A DNA stretch of 64,000 bases from Oceanobacillus neutriphilus (GCF_014645515.1 NZ_BMLW01000002.1:186001-250000), one strand, 5' to 3'; shown: positions 34,186 through 46,219, counted from the first letter of the stretch. Numbers and translations: made by a program. Notes: a model not told the origin generated them from the sequence alone.

Positions 34186-35310
34186 CTAATTTACTCTGGG
34201 TTTGAATGCCAAGGTTAGATAACCAATAATAGAAGCGCTGACAAAGAGCGTATCATATCCTGATAAACCAGCTATCTGACCTGAAAAAATTGCTCCTGCT
34301 GCCTGCCCAAGTGCCAGTAATAAGAACGGTACTCCCAGTCCAAATGATGGATTGACCTTAAATACGGAAATTCCCCATACAATTAAAACTCCTGTCATAA
34401 AAATATAAGAGCTTCCAAAAAGTATTGGTGAAAGAAATCCCAGGATATTATTATCTGGAAAAGTTCCCAGAATCAAGGATGAAGTTGAAAGTATAAATAT
34501 AGAAATTCTGTATGCACTTACTAAACCAAAGTGATTTATAAATACACCCGCGGTTCCTCCCAATAAACCTGCAACTCCAATCATCACCCAAAACCACTCT
34601 CCCAAGTACGGCGGAACATTCTCTAAATTGATCATAAAATCTCTTGAGAATGTCCAATAAGCAGAACAGGATATGCCAATAAATAACGAAGCAAGAATTA
34701 GTTGAACAGAACGCAGCCACTCTTTTTTAGTGAAACCGACTGCTATTTTCTTTTTCGCAATATTGTGTTTGGGAAGTGCTTTATAATTGACGATAAGTAC
34801 TAAAACAGCAATAAGAGCAAAGATCAAGTATGTTTCCCTCCAGCTGTCAACCATAAAGATAGCAATTGCTCCAGTAAAAGCTGTTCCAATACTTGTGCCA
34901 GAATTAATCCATGAATTGGTTTGATTTTGTAATTTTATCTCTACCTCCGTACTAACAATATCAGCGTATGGCGGGGAAGAAAATCCTGTACTTAACCCTG
35001 CCAGAAATATTCCCAAACCAAGTACTGCAGCATTAGTAGAAATAGCGATAATGCTCAAGCCAATAATAGATGATAATCCTGCAATAATAAGAATAGATCT
35101 TGGAGAAATCTTATTTGAGCCTATCATTGCAAATATAATCGCGAGACAGTAAGCGATATATGATAAAGATGAAATAAAGCCGCTGACAGACGGATCCATA
35201 TGAAGCGTTCCATTTATATATGGAAGCATTAAACCATAACTGAACCGTGACAGCCCATAGGTAACGGCTATCATCGGCAATCCCACTGCTATTAATTTCT
35301 TTCCATTCAC
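34186..35310 (-). CDS. MFS transporter (YbfB/sugar-like group)
   Basis: 374 residues, about 12 helices, starting LPMIAVTYGLSRFSYGLMLP, the YbfB-type opening. A charged loop (LPKHNIAKKKIAVGFTKKEW) divides the two halves. Substrate unknown. The start codon follows AGGTGGGAG. A motif AACGTTCATTATAA just upstream (35334-35347) closely matches one before the TetR-type gene on the same strand, suggesting this exporter belongs to that repressor. Confidence 0.78.
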   Translation of the reverse strand: MNGKKLIAVGLPMIAVTYGLSRFSYGLMLPYINGTLHMDPSVSGFISSLSYIAYCLAIIFAMIGSNKISPRSILIIAGLSSIIGLSIIAISTNAAVLGLGIFLAGLSTGFSSPPYADIVSTEVEIKLQNQTNSWINSGTSIGTAFTGAIAIFMVDSWRETYLIFALIAVLVLIVNYKALPKHNIAKKKIAVGFTKKEWLRSVQLILASLFIGISCSAYWTFSRDFMINLENVPPYLGEWFWVMIGVAGLLGGTAGVFINHFGLVSAYRISIFILSTSSLILGTFPDNNILGFLSPILFGSSYIFMTGVLIVWGISVFKVNPSFGLGVPFLLLALGQAAGAIFSGQIAGLSGYDTLFVSASIIGYLTLAFKPRVN

Positions 35311-35333
35311 ATAACTCCCACCTTTTTATATAT

Positions 35334-35347
35334 AACGTTCATTATAA
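35334..35347. promoter_or_regulatory. TetR-type operator half shared by MFS gene
   Basis: AACGTTCATTATAA differs at one position from AACGATCATTATAA at 35997-36010. Confidence 0.45.
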
Positions 35348-35423
35348 TAAAATTAAAAAATATATAGGGTATAATAAGAGATTTTAAAATCCCTATTCTT
35401 TCCCCCTATATTTATCAAATATA

Positions 35424-35975
35424 TCATTCAGTAACTTCGAGGCTTTTTGCCAAATCCATTGCAATATCTTTTAATTTATCCAGACCGAGTATTTGGTCCA
35501 TGGATGTTAACCCCTCTAATATGATGGAGATTTGTATACTAAGGGATTGAGGATGCTGAAAAAGTTTCATATCATTTTCAATTTTGTTTAATAGCTTCTT
35601 TTTATGTTCTCTGCTTACCAAAGCAATTTCTTCATTAACACCTTCATATTCCTGTTTTGCTCTTAGAAATAAGCAACCATTAAAGCCAGCCGCCTCTAAC
35701 CAATCTATATGTGCATTAATTAATGACTGAACATATGCATTAACACCATTTGCCTTAATCAATTTATCTTCCAGCAAGTGAAAGTATCGCTCTTCTCTAT
35801 TAATTAATATTTCTTTGATCATTTCTTCCTTTGATTGAAAATGATAATACATCGTCATTGGTGCCACACCAGCTTGTTCCAATATGCTTTTCACACCAAC
35901 TGCATGAAAGCCATGTTCGTAAAATAATTCTTCGGCAGTCTGCATAATTGCTTCCTTTTTCTGAGATTTCCTCAT
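35424..35975 (-). CDS. TetR family repressor
   Basis: 183 residues from ATG 35975 (AAGGAG upstream; the longer frame lacks a site). The N-terminal helix-turn-helix is KKEAIMQTAEELFYEHGFHA, then GVKSILEQAGVAPMTMYYHF, the TetR signature, with QSKEEMIKEIL. The C-terminal domain (with LIKANGVNAYVQSLINAHID) would bind ligand. Positioned just upstream of the MFS gene with a matching operator before each, so it likely represses both. Confidence 0.82.
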   Translation of the reverse strand: MRKSQKKEAIMQTAEELFYEHGFHAVGVKSILEQAGVAPMTMYYHFQSKEEMIKEILINREERYFHLLEDKLIKANGVNAYVQSLINAHIDWLEAAGFNGCLFLRAKQEYEGVNEEIALVSREHKKKLLNKIENDMKLFQHPQSLSIQISIILEGLTSMDQILGLDKLKDIAMDLAKSLEVTE

Positions 35976-35996
35976 AACATAACTCCTTTTATATTG

Positions 35997-36010
35997 AACG
36001 ATCATTATAA
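35997..36010. promoter_or_regulatory. TetR-type operator upstream of tetR
   Basis: AACGATCATTATAA is the partner of the motif at 35334-35347. Confidence 0.45.
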
Positions 36011-36190
36011 ATTTAACATATCAGCTATTGGATAACAACAAGCTTTGATAGAGATTTCTAAATAAAGATAACTGCTCCAAAAGGATTTTCACTAGCAGTA
36101 AACCTATTATATTTTATTAGTATATTATCGGCCTGCCTGTAAAAGATGGCGGGCCGATAATATAACATTCTATTCAGGTAATCTGATTAA

Positions 36191-37291
36191 TCACCTTTCC
36201 AGAAAATCCTTTAATTTTTTACTGCGTCTCGGATGCCTTAATTTACGCAATGCTTTCGCTTCAATTTGACGGACACGCTCTCTGGTTACACCAAATACTT
36301 TTCCCAGTTCCTCCAATGTCCTTGTTTTGCCGTCGTCCAGTCCAAAACGGAGACGGAGAATACTTTCTTCCCGGACAGGGAGCGTACTCATCACATCCTC
36401 TAATTGTTCTTTTAACAACTGGTTTGCAGCATAGTTGTAAGGGGATTCTGCTTCCTCATCCTCAATAAAATCACCCAAATATGAACTTTCTTCATCACCT
36501 ATAGGTGTTTCCAAAGAAATGGTGTCTTGAGCAATTTTTAGAATATATCGCACTTTATCCGGTTTTAGCCCCATTTCTTCTCCTATTTCCTCCGGGGCAG
36601 GTTCACGGCCTAAATCTTGGAGTAAAGAACGTTGAATACGGATTAATTTATTAACGGTTTCAACCATGTGTACCGGAATCCGGATGGTACGCGCCTGATC
36701 AGCTATTGAACGGGTGATTGACTGTCTAATCCACCAGGTTGCGTAGGTGCTGAATTTAAAACCTTTTCGGTAGTCGTACTTTTCAGCAGCTTTGAATAAT
36801 CCCATATTCCCTTCTTGAATTAGATCTAAGAAAAGCATCCCCCTCCCAACATAGCGTTTGGCTATACTAACCACGAGACGAAGATTCGCTTCTATTAATC
36901 TTCTTTTTGCCTCCATATCCCCTTCTTCAATACGGAAAGCAAGTCCAATTTCCTCTTCCTTAGACAATAATTCCACGTTACCGATTTCTCTTAAATACAT
37001 CCGTACAGAATCACCTCGCTTGTTTCCTATTGGAACATTAGTTTCAGTGAAATTCATTTTTTCTATTTCACGATCATCGTCCGGATCATCAACTACATGA
37101 ACAGTCTGCTTTTCCAGATATTCGTAAACTTCATCTATTTTTTCAGGTTCTATATCAAATTCAGATAAAATAACAGCCACTTTTTCATGTGTAAGCACAT
37201 CTTGTTTCTTACTTATTTCCATTAATTTTTCTTTAACTATCTCTAAGCTCCCTGCTGATTCTATTGTATGGGAAGATTTTTGTACGATCAT
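36191..37291 (-). CDS. rpoD: SigA/RpoD-type sigma factor, paralogue
   Basis: 366 residues from ATG 37291 (GAGGGAGCGG upstream). Region 1.1 is divergent but recognisable. Region 1.2 reads [20 protein letters not shown]. Region 2 has [40 protein letters not shown] and [20 protein letters not shown]; region 3 has [20 protein letters not shown]; region 4 [20 protein letters not shown]. The -10 and -35 recognition residues look like housekeeping SigA. Housekeeping sigA usually lies beside dnaG, which is not here; this gene instead follows a Usp-like gene. I infer a second, SigA-like factor. Confidence 0.85.
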   Translation of the reverse strand: MIVQKSSHTIESAGSLEIVKEKLMEISKKQDVLTHEKVAVILSEFDIEPEKIDEVYEYLEKQTVHVVDDPDDDREIEKMNFTETNVPIGNKRGDSVRMYLREIGNVELLSKEEEIGLAFRIEEGDMEAKRRLIEANLRLVVSIAKRYVGRGMLFLDLIQEGNMGLFKAAEKYDYRKGFKFSTYATWWIRQSITRSIADQARTIRIPVHMVETVNKLIRIQRSLLQDLGREPAPEEIGEEMGLKPDKVRYILKIAQDTISLETPIGDEESSYLGDFIEDEEAESPYNYAANQLLKEQLEDVMSTLPVREESILRLRFGLDDGKTRTLEELGKVFGVTRERVRQIEAKALRKLRHPRRSKKLKDFLER

Positions 37292-37333
37292 GGTTACCGC
37301 TCCCTCCAAATTCACCTATTAAAAGCCCATTTA

Positions 37334-38029
37334 CTATTGCAAAGCATGTTTTAACTGCAACGCATCCTCACTATCATCTGTTTTTCCATGATATATATAA
37401 ACATATCTCACCCTTCCTCTGCGGATAAAAGCAAAAATGCCGGTACGTTCATCCGTATCCTTTTTCTGAAAAAAGAGTCCGGAAGTATCTGTCGCTCTAA
37501 AAGGTCTATCCCGAAGAAAATAAGCAATTGGATGATTGCTTTTCTTTACCAGAAATGCTTGTTTTCCATTTCTGTACTTTCCTTTTTCAAAAGGATTATA
37601 TTGATGGTGATTAATCAAAACAAGAATGATATCCGGTAGATGGTTCAAAATATAGTTGTATTTATCACAGAAAAAAATCCTTCTCCACAGTGATGTTCTC
37701 AATCTACTTTTTGACTGTGCTCCAGACATAATAATTTCCTTCACATTATTATTTTTTGCAGTATCTACTAATTCTCTTGCAGTATCTCGTTCATCTTTTA
37801 CCCGCTTAACGATAAATCTGACGGCTCCTAATTCTTCACTTAATTTTTTGCCTTCTGCTAAATTTAATAAGTGAAACATTGTATATTCGCTTTCCATAGA
37901 ACAGAAAAATATAACTTCAAAGGTATAACCATATCTCCTTGCCAATGAGGCTCCTCTTAAGAGAACTCTGCGGCTATAATTCTTTTCTTCTAAACAGACC
38001 AATACATGATGTCTTATTTTTAGTGTCAT
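37334..38029 (-). CDS. Universal-stress-like (KdpD-Usp-like) protein upstream of the sigma gene
   Basis: 231 residues from ATG 38029 (AAGGAGGAAAA upstream; a longer frame starts inside the hairpin region and lacks a site). The first 140 residues have a Usp-like alternating fold: HHVLVCLEEKNYSRRVLLRG, then ELGAVRFIVKRVKDERDTARE-type loop, and VKEIIMSGAQSKSRLRTSLW, ending DIILVLINH. It resembles the Usp domain of KdpD. The last about 90 residues (FEKGKYRNGKQAFLVKKSNH) are basic and unfamiliar. Only 42 bases separate it from the sigma gene, so the two form an operon. It may bind the sigma factor or a small ligand. Confidence 0.6.
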   Translation of the reverse strand: MTLKIRHHVLVCLEEKNYSRRVLLRGASLARRYGYTFEVIFFCSMESEYTMFHLLNLAEGKKLSEELGAVRFIVKRVKDERDTARELVDTAKNNNVKEIIMSGAQSKSRLRTSLWRRIFFCDKYNYILNHLPDIILVLINHHQYNPFEKGKYRNGKQAFLVKKSNHPIAYFLRDRPFRATDTSGLFFQKKDTDERTGIFAFIRRGRVRYVYIYHGKTDDSEDALQLKHALQ

Positions 38030-38105
38030 TTTTCCTCCTTGCGCACTCTGTTTACATACTTTTTCTATCTGAAAGATATTCGAAAACAGAGCTGCATTTT
38101 TCGAA

Positions 38106-38164
38106 GGGTTAAGGATATACGTCTTTGCCCTTGCACCAAAGATAAACACGTATATCCTTAACCC
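38106..38164. repeat. 17-bp perfect inverted repeat with inner stem
   Basis: GGGTTAAGGATATACGT (38106-38122) pairs with ACGTATATCCTTAACCC (38148-38164). Inside, CTTTG and CAAAG can form a second stem. It lies in the leader of the Usp/sigma operon. Either an RNA control element or the trace of a small mobile element. Confidence 0.6.
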
Positions 38165-38252
38165 GGAATTTTATTAAATTTGGGGTCAGAATCTGAATCA
38201 GTCACTCTCTTCAACTCCCTTTCACTTTAATTTCTATTGTATTTCTAATAAA

Positions 38253-38276
38253 ACTGAATGAACGTTCTAAAATAAT
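38253..38276. promoter_or_regulatory. TetR-type operator upstream of the Usp/sigma operon
   Basis: A 24-base block with core GAATGAACGTTC (38256-38267) is identical at 22 of 24 positions to the block at 38671-38694. Confidence 0.65.
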
Positions 38277-38436
38277 CTAAAAAAATAGACCCTATTTTAT
38301 CAAATCTGATAAATCATAGGAATCAACTGCTGTAAAACTTTGCTGTGATTTCTTGGCCCTGCTCTATATGAGGTTCTTTCACGCGTAAAAATCAGAAAAA
38401 GCTGTCTTTAATTTCTTATCCGTCACTAAAACGATA

Positions 38437-38649
38437 TTAGGTTTCCTGTTCCGGGCCCAATAGCCGGGATAATATTTTAGCTTCGTTTGAATCCAATAAG
38501 GCCGATCCAGCCTTTTCCTGGCCGTCATGAAAAAAGATTTCGTACATTCCATCTAAATGCTGAATCACTTGAAAAGAATCAGCCAATGTCGTATTTAACG
38601 CATATTCAAAACCTGATCCTCTTAGTTCTTTTTTATAAATAATATACAT
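38437..38649 (-). CDS. Conserved-looking small protein, unknown function
   Basis: 70 residues from ATG 38649 (GGAGGGGATT upstream; a GTG six codons earlier overlaps it). The sequence has Tyr/Ile-rich start MYIIYKKELRGSGFEYALNT, then FQVIQHLDGMYEIFFHDGQE, and an acidic tail. No membrane segment or signal. I do not recognise the family. Its promoter (TTGACC, 17 bases, TATTAT) overlaps a palindromic TetR-type operator. It lies 286 bases before (divergent from) the tetR gene at 38898 and likely belongs to its regulon. Confidence 0.55.
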   Translation of the reverse strand: MYIIYKKELRGSGFEYALNTTLADSFQVIQHLDGMYEIFFHDGQEKAGSALLDSNEAKILSRLLGPEQET

Positions 38650-38670
38650 AATCCCCTCCTCAATCACATA

Positions 38671-38694
38671 ACTGAACGATCGTTCTAAAATAAT
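38671..38694. promoter_or_regulatory. TetR-type operator between the 70-residue gene and tetR
   Basis: Core GAACGATCGTTC (38674-38685) is a perfect palindrome. It lies just downstream of the minus-strand -10 box (38690-38695), over the likely start of the 70-residue gene, so binding would repress. Confidence 0.7.
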
Positions 38695-38718
38695 ATCATA
38701 GAATTTTCAGGCGGTCAA
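38690..38718 (-). promoter_or_regulatory. Promoter of the 70-residue protein gene
   Basis: Minus-strand TTGACC (38713-38718) and TATTAT (38690-38695) with a 17-base spacer. Confidence 0.55.
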
Positions 38719-38897
38719 TGGATAATTTCTCCAGTTAAAACTACTTGTTTCCATATATTAATTATGATAAATTTAGAACAATTGGTCAGTAACCATTAAA
38801 AGTAAGTTTAGAGTATTAAATCTGTGGACAATTTTCCTTAACAAAAACTAAAATAACTCAAAAATCAAAGGTTAGAAATATATAGGGAGTGAGCTTT

Positions 38898-39512
38898 TTG
38901 AACAAAAAGCAGACGAAAAGTATGTTAACCAAAAAGAAGATTGCTGATGCCGCAAAGCACCTCTTCATTCAAAAAGGCTATACAGCAACGTCCATTGAAA
39001 ATATATCGGATGCTACCGGGGTAAGCAAAGGGAATATTTATTATCATTTTGAAAGTAAAGAAGGTCTTTTTATTTACGTTTTAGACGAATGGGAAAAGGA
39101 ATGGATGGAGCAATGGGAGGAACAAAAAAAACAATACTCCTCTACAACAGAACAATTGCATGGTATTGCAAAGCATTTTGTTATCAACGATTACAATCAT
39201 CCTCTGACAAATGTTGCGGATGAATTTTTCAATCATGAAAATTCCAATACTTTAATACAAAACCAGCTCTATAAAACGATTAATACCAGAATATCCTACA
39301 GTCAAGAACTCCTGTCGGAAGGAATATCCTCCGGCGAGTTTAAAACGGATGATTCTCTGTTATTAGCAAAGATTTTTGATACCTTACTATACGGACTAAA
39401 CAATATTTGCAGGGATTTAAATATGAAAGAAACACTTGATCTTTATGCAAAAGCGATCGATACCTTCCTCTATGGAATTGCTTCTGACGACTCAACTCAT
39501 TCCCATGATTAA
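38898..39512 (+). CDS. TetR family transcriptional regulator
   Basis: 204 residues from TTG 38898, 8 bases after GGGAG; a GTG three codons upstream overlaps the site. Helix-turn-helix KKKIADAAKHLFIQKGYTAT, NISDATGVSKGNIYYHFESK (QacR/TetR signature). The C-terminal domain is of the TetR_C type (LLAKIFDTLLYGLNNICRDL). It stands divergent from the 70-residue gene across a perfect GAACGATCGTTC palindrome, which also occurs upstream of the Usp/sigma operon. Confidence 0.82.
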   Translation: MNKKQTKSMLTKKKIADAAKHLFIQKGYTATSIENISDATGVSKGNIYYHFESKEGLFIYVLDEWEKEWMEQWEEQKKQYSSTTEQLHGIAKHFVINDYNHPLTNVADEFFNHENSNTLIQNQLYKTINTRISYSQELLSEGISSGEFKTDDSLLLAKIFDTLLYGLNNICRDLNMKETLDLYAKAIDTFLYGIASDDSTHSHD

Positions 39513-39618
39513 CGGCGAAACTAATCAGCTTATGATAGATAAGTTTAGAGAGATTTTATTACTATAGGATTTAAAAATAATCTGCCGATGCGGATTTATT
39601 ATAGGAAGGAGGACAGTC

Positions 39619-39872
39619 TTGAACCGTAATCATTCATCCTTTCTGGGAGTTATATTTGGTATGGTTGCAGGAGCAGCTTGGGGATTGGCTTTTCTGATTC
39701 CGAATATGCTTTCTGCTTTTTCATCATTGGAAATTACATTAGGGCGTTATTTGATGTATGGTTTGTACTCTCTTCTTCTATTTTAGAATGGGTAAGTATT
39801 TTATTTATTCTTGTGGGAGTTACCTTTGGAATTTGGCGGATTAATGAATCTAAGCACTCAAACTACAAATAG
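39619..39872 (+). pseudogene. EamA/DMT family transporter with a large internal deletion
   Basis: TTG 39619 (AAGGAGG upstream) opens NRNHSSFLGVIFGMVAGAAW-GLAFLIP...EITLGRYLMYGLYSLLLF then TAG at 39784, the N-terminus of an EamA transporter through its second helix. Immediately after the stop, in another frame, EWVSILFILVGVTFGIWRIN leads to the C-terminal end of such a protein. About 200 residues between are missing, so the gene is broken. Confidence 0.65.
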
Positions 39873-39960
39873 ATAGAAAAATGACTTTTACCTTCAGCAG
39901 CTTGAGCTGATTGTTATTAGTCATGCGTTAAATTTTATGAAAGGAGGAATTTTATTAGAA

Positions 39961-41316
39961 ATGGAAAATTTTACAATTTGGTCATTAATGATAGATATTA
40001 GCATTATTTCAGGATTACTTTTAGCAGGGACCATCTTACGGGCGAAAGTAAGATGGATCCAATCCTTATTTCTGCCAGCCAGCATGATAGCCGGATTTCT
40101 TGGGCTTGCATTTGGCCCCAGCGGGGTTGACATTCTTCCCTTCTCTGAACAAATCAGCAACTATCCTGCACTGTTAATTGCGGTTATTTTTGGTGCCATT
40201 CCAATTGGTGCTGCTAAAGTGCAGTTATCGGAGGTATTCCATCGTGTCCGTGATATGTTCTCTTATTCCATCATACTGACTTTATCTATGTGGGGATCTG
40301 GCGTCCTGTTTGCATTATTAATTTTAAATCCTATTTTCAAGGATTTGCCTAATGGATTTGGACTTATTCTGGGAGCAGGATTTCTTGGAGGCCATGGTAC
40401 TGCAGCAGCAATTGGTGAAGGGTTAACTCATGCCGGGTGGGAAGAAGCAATGGATCTTGGCATGACCTCTGCCACAGTAGGCATTCTGGTTGCTGTTTTA
40501 GGTGGTTTATTCCTTATCAAACGCAGTACTGAAAATGGTCATACAAAGTTTATTTCAAGCTTTAAGGATCTTCCTTCTGAACTAAGATCCGGATTAATGC
40601 CGGCATCTAAACGTTTTTCGATGGGGCAGGAAACAGTCTCATCCAATTCGATTGACCCGCTTGTTTTGCATTTAGCTATTATTGCTTTTCTAATCGGCAT
40701 ATCCTACTGGGCCACAAACATGTTAACGGAATTAATACCTGCTGTATCTATACCGCTGTTCAGTGTTGCTTTTATTCTGGGCTTGGTTTTTCAAGGAATC
40801 AGCCGTAAATTAAAGGCTGATAAATATATTGATGGACGTGTCATGGAGCGTATCGGCGGGACAGCCACTGATTTTCTGGTCGCTTTTGGTATTGCTTCGA
40901 TTAATATTACTGTCGTTATGGATTACGCGCTGCCACTGCTTCTATTATTTGCATTCGGCACACTGTGGGCATATCTCCTATTCCGTTTCGTCGGTCCGAA
41001 TGTATTCAGAGATTTCTGGCTGGAAAAATCTATCTTCGGATGGGGCTGGAGTACAGGTACCGTTGCTATGGGACTTGCTCTCTTACGAATTGTGGACCCT
41101 GAATTGAAAAGTAAGACACCTGAAGATTATGCACTGGGTTATGTAGGTGTTGCACCTGTTGATATTATTATCGTTACCTTTGCTCCGATTCTTTTTGCAC
41201 TTGGATTCACCTGGGTGATTCCAATAGTACTTCTTCTTGGCGCTGCTGTTATTATTGTCATTTACAAAAAAGCAGGCTGGTGGGGGCAGGGTAATAAGGA
41301 AAACACATTGAGTTAA
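39961..41316 (+). CDS. gltS: Sodium/glutamate symporter family protein (GltS-like)
   Basis: 451 residues from ATG 39961 (AAAGGAGG lies 14 bases upstream, rather far; an ATG eight codons earlier contains that site). About 11-12 helices. GltS marks are GAGFLGGHGTAAAIGEGLTH (near residue 140) and the second-half EKSIFGWGWSTGTVAMGLAL with LGYVGVAPVDI. Two inverted repeats of five helices are expected. It would import glutamate or a related dicarboxylate with sodium. The TetR upstream is 450 bases away and separated by the EamA scar. A hairpin at 41364-41398 may terminate it. Confidence 0.82.
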   Translation: MENFTIWSLMIDISIISGLLLAGTILRAKVRWIQSLFLPASMIAGFLGLAFGPSGVDILPFSEQISNYPALLIAVIFGAIPIGAAKVQLSEVFHRVRDMFSYSIILTLSMWGSGVLFALLILNPIFKDLPNGFGLILGAGFLGGHGTAAAIGEGLTHAGWEEAMDLGMTSATVGILVAVLGGLFLIKRSTENGHTKFISSFKDLPSELRSGLMPASKRFSMGQETVSSNSIDPLVLHLAIIAFLIGISYWATNMLTELIPAVSIPLFSVAFILGLVFQGISRKLKADKYIDGRVMERIGGTATDFLVAFGIASINITVVMDYALPLLLLFAFGTLWAYLLFRFVGPNVFRDFWLEKSIFGWGWSTGTVAMGLALLRIVDPELKSKTPEDYALGYVGVAPVDIIIVTFAPILFALGFTWVIPIVLLLGAAVIIVIYKKAGWWGQGNKENTLS

Positions 41317-41331
41317 ATGAAATTGCCCCTG

Positions 41332-41487
41332 TCAATTAGACAGAAATAAACAAACTAATTGTGCAACCTGAGTCCTAAAATAATAGGGACTCAGGTTGTA
41401 TAATTTCTTTTGGAAGCGTTGATGGTTGTAGAAACTAATGTATTTACTTACTACATCTTTTAATCTTAAATTGAAATAATTTTTCCC
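41332..41487 (-). pseudogene. C-terminal relic of an IS3-family transposase (OrfB)
   Basis: The minus strand reads NYFNLRLKDVVSKYISFYNH, then QRFQKKLYNLSPYYFRTQVA, and ends at TGA 41332-41334. YISFYNHQRFQKKLYNLSP is the classical end of IS3/IS150 OrfB (YI-YYN--R-QKKL--LSP--YR). No DDE residues or terminal inverted repeats remain. Confidence 0.7.
41364..41398. terminator. 12-bp hairpin after gltS
   Basis: CAACCTGAGTCC pairs with GGACTCAGGTTG around an 11-base loop. It lies within the transposase remnant. Confidence 0.6.
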
Positions 41488-41539
41488 ACTGCAATTTATC
41501 TGTTTGTAGTGAGCAGTATTATTGTTAGAGTTTTTTATT

Positions 41540-42772
41540 TTACTTCGTTTTACTAAGCTTTCTGCTAAAGTTCCAAATTACTAATATTAAGATAATAGAA
41601 ATTATTCCAGCAATAACGTTTAACATACCAAAACTTGAGCTATCTACAATTACTCCAGAAATATATCCGCCAAAAGCACCGCTAATTGCTACAAAAATAT
41701 CAACTTTTCCTTGTGTTGCAGGTCTTTCATTTAGATTAGTTGCCTGAATAACGATATCTGTTCCACTAATTAATCCGAAATTCCATCCTAAACCTAATAA
41801 AAATAGAGCAATACTTAATAGAAAAATCGAATTAACTGGCGCAACAAAACCAATTATAGCTGCGAGAAGTAACGTAATGCCAGATAACAAAGCTACTCTA
41901 TTTGCGCCAAACTTCTCAATAAGAGTCCCTGTTAACATAGATGGTAAATACATACCTGCAACATGTACAGCAATAACAATCCCTGAAGCGCTTAAACCAT
42001 GTCCTCCGTGTTGAATATGGACCGGCGTCATGGTCATTACTCCAATCATTAATAGTTGGGAAACAACTAGAACCGTTCCACCAAAAAGGATTGCTTTCTT
42101 ATTAGTTTGAATCACAGATTGTTCTTCATTAACTGAGATAGTAGTATGTTTTTCAATATATTTTGCAACAAAAAATGGATCAGGTTTAAGAAAAATCAAC
42201 AGTATGATTCCTGCAAACAGGAATGCAAAAGATGCTAAGATAAATTGTCCAGTAAGAATTGGCAAATTTAATGAGTCAGCCAGCTTTGAAGTTGTCGAGC
42301 TTAAATTCGGACCAATAATCGCTCCAAAAGTAGTCGCCATCATTGCTATACCGACTGATTGAGCACTTTTTCCAGGCAATGCAATATCTGTTCCAGCATA
42401 ACGTACAAATAAATTAGTAGCTGTTCCAGAACCATAGAGGAATAAAGAAATAAATAATAACGGTATATTAGCAGAGGCAGTTGAGTAAATTACTCCTATG
42501 CCTCCTATACCACCAATGATATAACCGAAAGATAACCCTACCCTTCTTCCTTTGACCTTTGTAACTCTTCCAATTAAAAATGCTGCTAATGCAGAACCTA
42601 AGGTAAAAATTGCAATAGGCAAACCCGCCATTTGATCAGTGCCTAGTAAGTCTTTAGCAATTAAAGCACCTACAGTAATACCTGCAGATAAGCCTAAACC
42701 TCCAAGCATTTGTGAAATGACCACTACAATCATTGTTTTTTTGTATAATTTTTGCCGTTCTTTTATTTCCAA
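41540..42772 (-). CDS. MFS transporter at the end of the first beta-glucoside operon
   Basis: 410 residues, about 12 helices (start IVVVISQMLGGLGLSAGITV). Motif A-like GRVTKVKGRRVGLSFGYIIG after helix 2-3 supports the MFS fold. It lacks an ATG: the listed start is TTG 42772, without a clear ribosome binding site, so translation may couple to the gene before it. It follows the 6-phospho-beta-glucosidase after 48 bases that include a small TTCTCT/AGAGAA hairpin. Substrate unknown; aglycone export is an inference. Confidence 0.7.
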   Translation of the reverse strand: MEIKERQKLYKKTMIVVVISQMLGGLGLSAGITVGALIAKDLLGTDQMAGLPIAIFTLGSALAAFLIGRVTKVKGRRVGLSFGYIIGGIGGIGVIYSTASANIPLLFISLFLYGSGTATNLFVRYAGTDIALPGKSAQSVGIAMMATTFGAIIGPNLSSTTSKLADSLNLPILTGQFILASFAFLFAGIILLIFLKPDPFFVAKYIEKHTTISVNEEQSVIQTNKKAILFGGTVLVVSQLLMIGVMTMTPVHIQHGGHGLSASGIVIAVHVAGMYLPSMLTGTLIEKFGANRVALLSGITLLLAAIIGFVAPVNSIFLLSIALFLLGLGWNFGLISGTDIVIQATNLNERPATQGKVDIFVAISGAFGGYISGVIVDSSSFGMLNVIAGIISIILILVIWNFSRKLSKTK

Positions 42773-42820
42773 GTATTTTTTAATAACAAATCAGCCTCTT
42801 CTCTAACGAGAGAAGAAGAG

Positions 42821-46131
<3,311 letters not shown>

Positions 46132-46156
46132 TTTTTTCTCCTCCTATAAATGAAAA

Positions 46157-46190
46157 GACCCAAACTCCCAGAAAAATAAGAGTTTGGGTC
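46157..46190 (-). terminator. Leader terminator of bglP (first operon)
   Basis: GACCCAAACTC pairs perfectly with GAGTTTGGGTC. On the minus strand it lies between licT and bglP and overlaps the RAT at 46184-46217. Confidence 0.85.
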
Positions 46191-46217
46191 CAGCTCGATT
46201 GACTCGATAACAATCCC
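46184..46217 (-). promoter_or_regulatory. RAT (LicT-type antiterminator) site before bglP
   Basis: Minus strand begins GGGATTGTTATCGAG and ends GGACCCA. It matches the LicT/BglG RAT pattern GGATTGTTAC...GGC...AACC and overlaps the terminator stem, so bound LicT would allow read-through. Confidence 0.8.
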
Positions 46218-46219
46218 AT

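Larger units (their letters stand above)
38030..38436. other. Regulatory region upstream of the Usp/sigma operon
   Basis: About 400 bases without a gene. It holds the long hairpin at 38106-38164 and a TetR-type operator at 38253-38276. A minus-strand promoter (TTGATA, spacer, TAGATT) lies just beyond the operator. Confidence 0.5.
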
